This document shows, one piece after another, positions 1 through 5,850 of a DNA stretch of 11,240 nucleotides (positions are counted from its first letter, which is position 1; every line of letters begins with the position of its first letter). The position numbers and the translations under genes are program-made. The notes under the pieces were generated by a model that worked only from the letters and a program-made list of their open reading frames with translations, did no database searches and was not told the origin of the DNA. Source of the DNA: an uncultured Ruminococcus sp. (GTDB lineage: Bacteria; Bacillota_A; Clostridia; Oscillospirales; Ruminococcaceae); the NCBI GenBank assembly GCA_947303535.1, contig CAMYYQ010000013.1, forward strand, positions 1-11,240, read 5' to 3'.

Positions 1-49
1 TATATCTCCTGTTATTGACCTAACCAATGCAGCAAGTGCCATACTGAAG
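1..49 (-). other. Continuation of the LCP gene in a shifted frame
   Basis: Read in the other frame, bases 49 to 1 encode FSMALAALVRSITGDI, an ordinary LCP C-terminal helix and strand. Removing one A of the AAA run at 50-52 joins it as MSVDDLSNFSMALAALVRSI, so the gene very probably extends past the left edge. Confidence 0.65.
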
Positions 50-1228
50 TTTGCTGAGGTCATCAACGCTCATATCCGTAGCTATCCACTTGTTCTTATA
101 AATAGTGTTCAGATAGCTGTAAAGCTTCATTTTACCTTCGTCCTTGACGATGCTGAGCATCTTCTGCATAGCAGCTGCCATGAAACGGCGCTGATTCTGA
201 ACTCGTCCGATATCGCCCTGGAGCCATTCATGGCGGAAACGAACGAACCACTCAGACTGCGCACCTGTAAGTGTAACATCACCCGCAGGGATTATCTTGT
301 CTGCTTCATAGATGATCTCGTTGTCAAGGTGTATCGGAATACCGCCTATAAGATCAACGATATCAACGATATCAAAGCAGGCTGTAGTGATATATGCATC
401 TATCGGTATACGGAAATTGTCCTGTATGCAGTTTACCACACGCTGTATCTTGCTTACTTCCTGGTCGTATCCCTCATAATAAACACTGTTTATCTTTGTT
501 GTAGGATTGCTTGTATAGTTTGGAACAGCACAGTCACGGGGCACCTGTAATATATGGAGCTTTGCAGCTGCGATATCGAACTGGCATATCCATATAACAT
601 CGGTAAGCTCCTGATCCTCGTCAAATCCGAGGAAGAGCACGGTATACTGACCTTCTACGAGCTGAGGGAGATCAAGACCGTCTGTAAATTCATCAGTTAC
701 AACATTTGTATCAACATTGAGATCAACCTGTGATTTATCCAGTTCACCTTCTATCTCTACAAGTGGCTGCCACAGCTTGAAATACTTTATTATAGATACC
801 TTCTGATCGGGCTGTCCTGCCTTTTTGTACCATAGTATAGGCATATTCAGGAAAAGAGCGATTATGATAACGAGACTCATAAGTATTGAAGATGTCTTGA
901 TTATCACATCTTTTTTGCTTTTTTTGCCGTCCTTTTCACTATCGTAGTCATAATCATCGAAGTCGTCGAAATCATCACTTTCGGCAACATCTACCGCTCT
1001 TCCTTTTTCATGGAGCCCGTGATATGTCTGTTTTGGCTCGGGAGCGCGTCTTCTCGGCTTTTCCTCTTCTATGCTTATATCTATTGACGGAGCTTCGTGC
1101 AGTCCCTGATATACAGGCTGACTCGGCCTTGAATTATCTATCCTTTTAAGCTTCCTTAACGGCTTTGGCTGCCTCGGAGCAGTATTTGCGTTTCTGTTAA
1201 ACTCTCCATTAAGTTCTTCTCGGTTCAT
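20..1228 (-). CDS. LytR-CpsA-Psr (LCP) family cell-wall glycopolymer transferase, frame-broken near the window edge
   Basis: LCP proteins attach undecaprenyl-linked anionic glycopolymers to peptidoglycan outside the cell. Residues 1-107 are a charged cytoplasmic region with an Asp-rich patch (about 84-100) and two copies of a YxGLHE motif (40-45 and 69-74). A membrane helix covers about 108-134 and the rest is extracellular. The LCP domain shows VLFLGFDED at 197-205, TD at 209-210, the VPRD motif at 229-232, TKINSVYYEG at 244-253, IVDLIGGIPIHLDN at 290-303 and the arginine motif RFRHEWLQGDIGRVQNQ at 330-346. The usual RQ(R)Q stretch carries N345 where an Arg is common. The literal frame ends QYGTCCIG at 20-22, while another frame continues with LCP-like sequence to the window edge. 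The gene overlaps yqeK by 4 bases. Its usual downstream neighbour, rsfS, would lie beyond the window. Confidence 0.9.
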   Translation of the reverse strand: MNREELNGEFNRNANTAPRQPKPLRKLKRIDNSRPSQPVYQGLHEAPSIDISIEEEKPRRRAPEPKQTYHGLHEKGRAVDVAESDDFDDFDDYDYDSEKDGKKSKKDVIIKTSSILMSLVIIIALFLNMPILWYKKAGQPDQKVSIIKYFKLWQPLVEIEGELDKSQVDLNVDTNVVTDEFTDGLDLPQLVEGQYTVLFLGFDEDQELTDVIWICQFDIAAAKLHILQVPRDCAVPNYTSNPTTKINSVYYEGYDQEVSKIQRVVNCIQDNFRIPIDAYITTACFDIVDIVDLIGGIPIHLDNEIIYEADKIIPAGDVTLTGAQSEWFVRFRHEWLQGDIGRVQNQRRFMAAAMQKMLSIVKDEGKMKLYSYLNTIYKNKWIATDMSVDDLSKLQYGTCCIG

Positions 1229-1871
1229 TTGAGTCCTCTTTTCAAATTGCTATCATTTTTCTCTTCTTTTAAAAGTCTTGTATAAAAATTATATCCCTCG
1301 GCGGTACAGATCGGAATAACTCCGCCTTTTTTTATTACAGACTTCATGGAAAATGCGAATGCTTCCATCATAGCTGCATTAAGGTCAGCATATGCCAGCT
1401 TGCGCATCTTGTCTACATCTTTATAGTCTCTCTCGGCAGATATCAGGTCGCCCATATATACTATCTCTTCAAGGCGTGACATACCTGCTCTGCCAACTGT
1501 ATGAAATCTTATGGAATTGAGTATATCTATGTCCTCAATGCCGAATTCTTTTTTGATAAAATATGCACCTGCGATGCCATGCCAGAGCGAACGTGTTTCA
1601 AGCTCTTCACGGCAGACTGTATAGCCGCTGCTCATGACCAGATCTTTCTGCACATCATCGGGCATTTCCTTACATATATCGTGGAGAAGTCCCGCAAAAT
1701 AAGCCTTGTCGGGGTCTTCACCGTATTTTCAGCAAGTTTTCTGCATTCTGCTGCAACATTCAGCGAATGTGTGAACCTTTTCGCTGAAAGACAATTTTTA
1801 AGGTATTTCTTTTTTTCATCGGGGTTATACAGCAATTTTTCTTCACCTCGTACCGAATATAATCCCTTCAA
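1225..1871 (-). pseudogene. yqeK: YqeK-type HD-domain Ap4A hydrolase, frameshifted; likely fused to NadD
   Basis: YqeK proteins are HD-superfamily symmetrical diadenosine tetraphosphatases of Gram-positive bacteria. The first piece reads KKKYLKNCLSAKRFTHSLNV, with the first HD histidine in FTHS, up to ECRKLAEN. Then the frame breaks at the A4 run 1726-1729. One added A gives LAEKYGEDPDKAYFAGLLHD and ICKEMPDDVQK, restoring the HD dyad. The second piece carries LWHGIAGAYF, RFHTVGRAGMSRLEEIVYMG and DLISAERDYKDV. No separate start is convincing: the ends are bare TTG codons, although GAGGTGA lies before the TTG of LLYNPDE. The frame is continuous with the corrected nadD frame. With one base restored at each break, 2443 to 1225 is exactly 407 codons. 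It overlaps the LCP start by ATGA. Whether the gene is broken in the organism is open. Confidence 0.8.
1234..1239 (-). promoter_or_regulatory. Ribosome binding site of the LCP gene
   Basis: AGAGGA within the last yqeK codons, 5 bases before the ATG at 1228. It supports this start and the ATGA coupling with yqeK. Confidence 0.7.
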
Positions 1872-1885
1872 TCTTATATATTGTA

Positions 1886-2443
1886 CTACATTTTCGTCCA
1901 GATAGCAAGTAAAATCCTTATTTTTAGCAATTTTTTTCTTACTTCCGTACTCGATATCTCTGTGGGAGAAGCCTCAGAGACCAATACTTTGCCGAATTTT
2001 CCAAGTTCCTCGGCTTTTTTCTTCAACTCTTCGATATCACCGTTTTCCCGTGAAACTACACAAAGTGTTACATTTGCAAGTATCTCTTCAAAGCGGTACC
2101 ATGTATCAAAGCTGAGGAGCATATCGCTTCCCACAAGGAGAAACAGCTCAGCATCGGGAAATACGCTGCGGAAATGCTCTACTGTGTAAATAGTGTAGCT
2201 CACGCGGTCGCTCTTTATCTCGTAATCGCTGACAAACAGCTTATCATTGGCTTTTGCCGCCAGCCGCAGCATTTCAAGCCTGTCCTCATCGGGAGCATAT
2301 TCAGCACTGGAACGGTGCGGAGACTTCTTTGACGGAAGAAGATAAAGCCTGTCCAGCCCGAACTCCTCAACAGCCGTATTGGCAAGATGTATATGTCCGT
2401 TGTGAACGGGATTGAAGCTTCCGCCGTATATTCCTATTTTCAT
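1886..2443 (-). CDS. nadD: Nicotinate-nucleotide adenylyltransferase NadD, C-terminus shifted out of frame
   Basis: NadD joins nicotinate mononucleotide and ATP to give deamido-NAD, a near-universal step of NAD synthesis. The nucleotidyltransferase motif GGSFNPVHNGH is at 7-17. KKSPHR, RLEMLRLA, the LFLLVGSDMLLSFDTWYR block and the ISSTEVR motif at 163-169 all fit NadD. After K171 the frame as given reads LLKIRILLAIWTKM and stops at 185, which does not match the family. In the -1 frame, from the A7 run at 1931-1937, the DNA reads IAKNKDFTCYLDENVVQYIR then LKGLYS, the expected NadD ending. So one A is missing, or a -1 shift is needed. In the restored frame there is no stop before yqeK. The catalytic domain is essentially complete; the last helix is lost in the literal reading. 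The enzyme would be essential unless the cell salvages NAD another way. Confidence 0.93.
   Translation of the reverse strand: MKIGIYGGSFNPVHNGHIHLANTAVEEFGLDRLYLLPSKKSPHRSSAEYAPDEDRLEMLRLAAKANDKLFVSDYEIKSDRVSYTIYTVEHFRSVFPDAELFLLVGSDMLLSFDTWYRFEEILANVTLCVVSRENGDIEELKKKAEELGKFGKVLVSEASPTEISSTEVRKKLLKIRILLAIWTKM
1931..1937 (-). other. A7 homopolymer at the nadD frame break (possible slippery site)
   Basis: Seven A residues, read as AG-A AAA AAA-T in the nadD frame, form a perfect A AAA AAA heptamer. A -1 shift here, or an eighth A, enters the frame that encodes the conserved NadD end and then YqeK. Long A runs are prone to miscalling, to mutation and to polymerase or ribosome slippage. I see no clear stimulatory hairpin nearby. 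Confidence 0.5.
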
Positions 2444-2447
2444 TCTG

Positions 2448-2455
2448 CACCTCTC
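2448..2455 (-). promoter_or_regulatory. Ribosome binding site of nadD
   Basis: GAGAGGTG lies 4 bases before the ATG at 2443, inside the 25-base gap after the 114-residue gene, and supports this start. Confidence 0.7.
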
Positions 2456-2468
2456 ATACCGTTTATAC

Positions 2469-2813
2469 TCATTCGTTACCGAATTCTTTTATAACTTCTA
2501 TTTTACCGATAATGTGTCTGTTGAATTCCGCAAGCTCCTCAGCAGGCACCCATAATTCCTGATGATAGCTTTTTCCGACAGTCTGTACCTCAAATCTGCG
2601 GCAGTATTCATCATCCGCCTCAAATCTTGTCACATATCCGTTATGCTCCGAGTTATATCTTACGTTCCATTTTTCGGCGATCTCCGATGCATACTTTTCA
2701 TTCAGAACAGGATAAAATATAGGCTGATCGGGAAGTCTCGGCGGAAACTCTCTGTATCCGCTGTCCGCAATAAGTTTTAATTCGGCTTCTCCAACAGGTC
2801 TGTACAGTATCAT
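2469..2813 (-). CDS. Conserved 114-residue protein of unknown function
   Basis: It begins MILYRPVGEAELKLIADSGYREFPPR, continues LPDQPIFYPVLNEKYASEIAEKWN and VTRFEADDEYCRRFEVQTVG, and ends QELWVPAEELAEFNRHIIGKIEVI. I recognise the pattern (RPVG, FPPRLPxQPIFYPVLN, HQELWVPAEELxEFN) as a widespread small family whose members often carry the uninformative label 'ADP-ribosylation/crystallin J1'; this is from memory and is not evidence of function. It has no signal peptide, membrane segment or cysteine motif. The strong conservation of Arg, Tyr, His and Trp positions suggests a folded, possibly ligand-binding domain. It starts 13 bases after the flavoprotein gene, with AGAAGTGA upstream, and ends 25 bases before nadD. 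It may be cargo that arrived together with the flavoprotein gene. Confidence 0.8.
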   Translation of the reverse strand: MILYRPVGEAELKLIADSGYREFPPRLPDQPIFYPVLNEKYASEIAEKWNVRYNSEHNGYVTRFEADDEYCRRFEVQTVGKSYHQELWVPAEELAEFNRHIIGKIEVIKEFGNE

Positions 2814-2826
2814 AAGATCACTTCTT

Positions 2827-3522
2827 TCATTTCCACGGGCGTTTGCTGCCTGTCCAGCCCTTTTCCTTCCAGTAATCCATATCAGCCTTGCACCAGCCGT
2901 TGCGCTGCAAAAGGCTCATTATCTTGAAAAACGCCCTTGTTTTTATGCCCACAGGGACTTTTCCCTGCCTTTTCAGTATCTTTTTGGCGATACTGTCGGT
3001 TTTTGCGTTTATGCTGTCTTTCATCTTGGGAGATACGCTGTTCCAGTCAATTGCTCTTACAGCCTTTCCCAGCTTGTAGGTATGAGGTATCCCCCAGAAA
3101 AAGCAGCTGTCAGCCATATCTTTCATTGTTGACTTCATGCCTGCACCCGCAGCTGTTGCAACGACTACAGCCTGCTTACTGAACATTCTCTCGTCGGGGC
3201 GGTGCGCCATCCAACGCCAGCCGTAATGGTCCAGCAGAGCTTTCATCTGACCTGTGCAGTGATAAACATACACAGGAGATGTAAGTATAATAACATCGGC
3301 AGCGTCTATAAGCTCCGTTATCGGGCGCAGCTTTGCGTAGTGCGGACATTTATCGGCTGACTTCGTAAAGCAGTTGGTGCAGCCGCAGCAGAACTCGTCA
3401 AAATCACGGGGCAGGAACACCTCGCTGATGTTTTCTGCTTTGGTAAGCTTCTCAGCAACTATACGTCCGATACTGTAGGTCGAGCCTTTGTGGTTCGTAC
3501 CGCTTATTATCAGCACTTTCAT
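2827..3522 (-). CDS. Flavodoxin-family NAD(P)H-dependent (FMN) oxidoreductase
   Basis: 231 residues. The start MKVLIISGTNHKGSTYSIGR is the flavodoxin-like first strand and phosphate-binding loop (GTNHKGST at 8-15) of the NADPH-dependent FMN reductase group. ITELIDAADVIILTSPVYVYHCTGQMKALLDH at about 68-99 holds the second conserved block (SPVY) that borders the flavin. A cysteine cluster, C45-C46-G-C48-x2-C51 with C59, resembles the C-x-G-C-x2-C pattern of iron-sulfur flavoproteins. The C-terminal 60 residues are Lys/Trp-rich and I do not recognise them. It lacks an obvious signal peptide and should be cytosolic. The start is 3 bases after the yhbY stop, with no strong Shine-Dalgarno site, so it is probably translationally coupled. 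The substrate cannot be told from sequence. I would not expect this gene in the core cluster. Confidence 0.8.
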   Translation of the reverse strand: MKVLIISGTNHKGSTYSIGRIVAEKLTKAENISEVFLPRDFDEFCCGCTNCFTKSADKCPHYAKLRPITELIDAADVIILTSPVYVYHCTGQMKALLDHYGWRWMAHRPDERMFSKQAVVVATAAGAGMKSTMKDMADSCFFWGIPHTYKLGKAVRAIDWNSVSPKMKDSINAKTDSIAKKILKRQGKVPVGIKTRAFFKIMSLLQRNGWCKADMDYWKEKGWTGSKRPWK

Positions 3523-3525
3523 TAC

Positions 3526-3828
3526 TTACTTTGCCTTTGGGATATTCTCGATAACAGGGTCTTTCTCGTTGCGCTTGAAGAGTACGAATTTATTGCCTAT
3601 GACCTGTACTACATCGGAGTCTGTCTGCTCTGCGATAGCGTCAGCAGCTTCTCTTGCAGTCCAGCCCGAGTTGTCAAGTACTCTCAGCTTTATAAGCTCT
3701 CTCTTGCGGAGTGCCTCTGCAATATCCTTGCACATAGCCTCTGTAACTCCGCCCTTGCCCACCTGATATATGGTCTCGTATGTTGAAGCGATACCGCGCA
3801 GGTACGCTCTCTGCTTGCTTGTTAACAT
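3526..3828 (-). CDS. yhbY: YhbY-type CRM-domain RNA-binding protein
   Basis: A 100-residue single CRM (YhbY) domain protein. It starts MLTSKQRAYLRGIASTYETIYQVGKGGVTE; the GKGG loop at 24-27 is the conserved CRM loop. It continues with the ALRKRELIKLRVL helix and strand and ends with VVQVIGNKFVLFKRNEK, a near-perfect match to the family's VVGRKFVLYR-type closing strand. Family members bind pre-50S ribosomal particles and are thought to help ribosome assembly. The ATG directly follows the rdgB TGA. The next gene starts 3 bases after its stop. In many Firmicutes yhbY is followed directly by nadD; here two other genes come between. The length is normal and the identification firm. Confidence 0.95.
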   Translation of the reverse strand: MLTSKQRAYLRGIASTYETIYQVGKGGVTEAMCKDIAEALRKRELIKLRVLDNSGWTAREAADAIAEQTDSDVVQVIGNKFVLFKRNEKDPVIENIPKAK

Positions 3829-4410
3829 TCAATCACCGTATCTTTCTTTAAGGAAGCTGTACAGCTCTCTGAGAGCTGCACCTCTGTGACTTATCTTGTT
3901 TTTCTCATCAGCGGTAAGCTCCGCCATAGTCCTGTCGCCCACCATGAATACAGGGTCATAGCCGAAGCCATTGGTACCACGCTGCTCATAGCCTATTGCA
4001 CCTTTGCAGTCACCTGACATGGTATCATGACCGTTTTCGTCTATGTAGGCTATAGTGCATCTGAAAGCTGCTCCGCGCTTATTCTCGGGAACGTCCTTCA
4101 TCTCCTCAAGGAGCTTTGCACAGTGCTGTCCCTCTGGAGCATATCTTGCGGAGTATACCCCGGGTCTGCCGTCCATTGCATCAACGCAGAGTCCGCTGTC
4201 GTCGGCTATTGTAGGAAGTCCTACAGCTTCATATACAGCCTTTGCCTTTATGAGTGCATTCTCCGCAAAGGTAGTGCCGTTTTCCTCAGGATCGCAGTTT
4301 GCGCCTGCTTCACGCTGAGAGAGCACCTCTATGCCGAGCGGAGCAAGTATCTCTCTTGCCTCGCGGAGCTTGTTTGCGTTATTTGTAGCCATTACCAGCT
4401 GCTTAATCAT
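3829..4410 (-). CDS. rdgB: XTP/dITP diphosphatase (RdgB/HAM1 family)
   Basis: A 193-residue nucleotide-pool sanitising enzyme. It hydrolyses dITP, ITP, dXTP and XTP to the monophosphates and pyrophosphate, which keeps deaminated purines out of nucleic acids; it acts in the cytosol with Mg2+. Family motifs are TNNANK at 9-14 (phosphate loop with K14), GTTFAENALIKA at 45-56, ADDSGLCVDAMDGRPGVYSARYA at 69-91 with the acidic pair D70-D71, GFGYDPVF at 148-155 and SHRGAA at 174-179. The length is normal. The ATG overlaps the ftsY stop by 8 bases, and its TGA directly abuts the ATG of the next gene (TGAATG), so expression is probably coupled on both sides. An RdgB homologue next to a YhbY or metallophosphatase gene is common in Clostridia. 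I see no anomaly in it. Confidence 0.97.
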   Translation of the reverse strand: MIKQLVMATNNANKLREAREILAPLGIEVLSQREAGANCDPEENGTTFAENALIKAKAVYEAVGLPTIADDSGLCVDAMDGRPGVYSARYAPEGQHCAKLLEEMKDVPENKRGAAFRCTIAYIDENGHDTMSGDCKGAIGYEQRGTNGFGYDPVFMVGDRTMAELTADEKNKISHRGAALRELYSFLKERYGD

Positions 4411-5791
4411 CGTCCTTACCTCCGAACAGTCTGCTGAAGAATCCGCGCTTTTTCTTCTTCTCAGGCTCAGCAGCAGCTTCAGGTTCTTCCTCTTCGGTCT
4501 CCTCTTCCTCTGCTTCTTCCTCAGCCTCGTCCTCTTCTTCTGACTCTTCTTCATCTTCGGTCAGCTCGCTGTCCTCAGCCTCTTCTGTATCTTCATCAGC
4601 TTCATCGTCAGACTCGTCGTCATACTCATATTCGGAATCATCTTCTGACTCTTCTTCATATTCTTCCTCAGTATCTTCCTCTTCATATTCCTCGTCATAG
4701 GACTCTTCTTCATCTTCTTCGTCCTCTGCATAAGGAATAAATGCGCCGTATTCGTTGTAATAGCCCTTTACACCGTCAACCTCAACAGTGTTGTCGTCCT
4801 CTGTCTCTTCCTCATATTCGTTTTCATCTTCATCGTATGCCTCGGCAGCTTCTTCCTCTTCTGCAAGCTCTTCGAGCTGCTCAGGTGAAGCAAAGAGTGC
4901 ATCAACGAACATATTGCTGTCAAACGGCTGCAAGTCGTCTATCTTTTCGCCTACGCCTATGAGTTTGACAGGTATGCCCAGCTCATTCTTTATGGAGATA
5001 ACGATACCGCCCTTGGCTGTACCGTCAAGCTTTGTGAGGACGATACCTGTGATAGGTGCTGTCTCGCTGAAAAGCTTAGCCTGATTTACCGCATTCTGTC
5101 CTGTTGTGGCATCAAGCACAAGGAGTATCTCACGCGAGCACTCTCCTGCCTTGTTGTCGATGATACGGTTTATCTTTTTAAGCTCCTCCATGAGGTTCTT
5201 CTTGTTGTGGAGTCGTCCTGCGGTGTCGATAACTACTACGTCGCACTCTCTTGCCTTTGCAGCTTCAAGAGCGTCGTAAACTACAGCTCCGGGGTCAGAG
5301 CCCTCTGCGTGTTTTACGATATCTACTCCTGCTCTCTGAGTCCATACCTCAAGCTGGTCTATTGCAGCTGCACGGAAGGTATCAGCAGCAGCAACGAGGA
5401 CTTTCTTCCCCTCCTGCTTGAACTGGTGGCAGAGCTTGCCGATAGTTGTGGTCTTGCCTGCTCCGTTTACACCGATCACCATAATTACAGCAGGTGATAC
5501 TGAAAGATCAAGTCCTGTATCATCGCCCATTATCTCAGAGATTACCTCATGGATAAGTCCCATTATCTCCTTAGGGTCGGTTATACCGCGTTCCTTTATC
5601 TTCTTGCGGAGTCTGTCGCATATCTCCTCAGAGGTCTCAACGCCGATATCGCTCATTATCATCTGCTCTTCGAGCTGGTCGAAAAGGTCTTCGTCAATTA
5701 CGGTAAACGAGTTGAGTACTCTCTGGATACCTCCGAAAAGGAAATCCTTGGTCTTTCTCAGACCGCTGGCAATTTTAGAAAAAAGTCCCAT
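4403..5791 (-). CDS. ftsY: Signal recognition particle receptor FtsY with a C-terminal acidic tail
   Basis: A 462-residue SRP receptor GTPase, which docks SRP-ribosome complexes at the membrane. The short N-terminal helix [15 protein letters not shown] leads straight into the N domain; there is no N-terminal acidic domain. GTPase motifs are G1 [10 protein letters not shown] at 107-116, DTFRAAA at 137-143, G3 DTAGR at 189-193, G4 TKLD at 253-256 and the closing [13 protein letters not shown]. The NG domain ends at about 301. After it comes an unusual tail: a Glu/Asp-rich region at about 304-444, broken by a tyrosine- and glycine-containing island at 336-355, then the basic amphipathic ending [18 protein letters not shown] at 445-462. 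That ending resembles the N-terminal membrane-targeting segment of E. coli FtsY. The length is well above the roughly 300-330 residues usual in Firmicutes. The last codons contain the rdgB ribosome binding site, and the stop overlaps the rdgB start (ATGATTAA). The core identity is certain; the role of the tail is inferred. Confidence 0.97.
   Translation of the reverse strand: MGLFSKIASGLRKTKDFLFGGIQRVLNSFTVIDEDLFDQLEEQMIMSDIGVETSEEICDRLRKKIKERGITDPKEIMGLIHEVISEIMGDDTGLDLSVSPAVIMVIGVNGAGKTTTIGKLCHQFKQEGKKVLVAAADTFRAAAIDQLEVWTQRAGVDIVKHAEGSDPGAVVYDALEAAKARECDVVVIDTAGRLHNKKNLMEELKKINRIIDNKAGECSREILLVLDATTGQNAVNQAKLFSETAPITGIVLTKLDGTAKGGIVISIKNELGIPVKLIGVGEKIDDLQPFDSNMFVDALFASPEQLEELAEEEEAAEAYDEDENEYEEETEDDNTVEVDGVKGYYNEYGAFIPYAEDEEDEEESYDEEYEEEDTEEEYEEESEDDSEYEYDDESDDEADEDTEEAEDSELTEDEEESEEEDEAEEEAEEEETEEEEPEAAAEPEKKKKRGFFSRLFGGKDDD
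4419..4423 (-). promoter_or_regulatory. Ribosome binding site of rdgB inside the ftsY end
   Basis: GGAGG is read as the Gly-Gly codons GGA GGT of FtsY and sits 8 bases before the ATG at 4410. It selects the 193-residue start for rdgB over any start inside the acidic tract. Confidence 0.85.
4460..4882 (-). repeat. Low-complexity GAA/GAG/GAC-rich tract encoding the FtsY acidic tail
   Basis: About 420 bases made mostly of GAA, GAG and GAC codons, encoding an almost uninterrupted Glu/Asp run apart from the island at 4727-4786. Such tracts are prone to slippage and length change between strains. A shifted frame reads as Lys/Arg-rich with no stop, which explains the long apparent upstream extension of rdgB. 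Confidence 0.8.
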
Positions 5792-5850
5792 TATATCCTC
5801 CAAACGTGGTCTATATTATATAACATATCAAAATATCAAAATGTGACACC
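5792..5850 (-). other. AT-rich smc-ftsY spacer, possible weak internal promoter
   Basis: This is the largest non-coding gap in the window. Read on the minus strand it holds two copies of TTTTGATA, then TGTTATATAAT, with a TATAAT hexamer at 5815-5820. The best TTGATA (5834-5839) is only 13 bases from that hexamer, too close for a standard sigma-A promoter, although TGT before TATATA could act as an extended -10. No terminator hairpin is visible. A separate weak promoter for ftsY and downstream genes is possible but unproven. Confidence 0.3.
5797..5801 (-). promoter_or_regulatory. Ribosome binding site of ftsY
   Basis: GGAGG lies 5 bases before the ATG at 5791. It settles the start: the in-frame TTG four codons upstream overlaps this site and is not a plausible initiator. 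Confidence 0.85.

Noticed and set aside
1720..1735. Programmed frameshifting at the yqeK break
   Set aside because: The local sequence T GAA AAT is not a slippery heptamer; a missing A is simpler.
4411..4554. A 48-residue Lys/Arg-rich N-terminal extension of RdgB
   Set aside because: It is the FtsY acidic tract read in another frame. The GGAGG at 4419-4423 and the family's TNNANK start fix rdgB at 4410.
4460..4882. The repetitive GAA/GAG tract as a tandem repeat or CRISPR array
   Set aside because: There are no regular repeat-spacer units; it is codon-level low complexity encoding a Glu/Asp tail in an intact frame.
5792..5803. FtsY starting four codons upstream at TTG
   Set aside because: The upstream codons contain the Shine-Dalgarno GGAGG that serves the ATG at 5791.
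5804..5850. A terminator between smc and ftsY
   Set aside because: The spacer is AT-rich but forms no GC stem followed by a T run on the minus strand.
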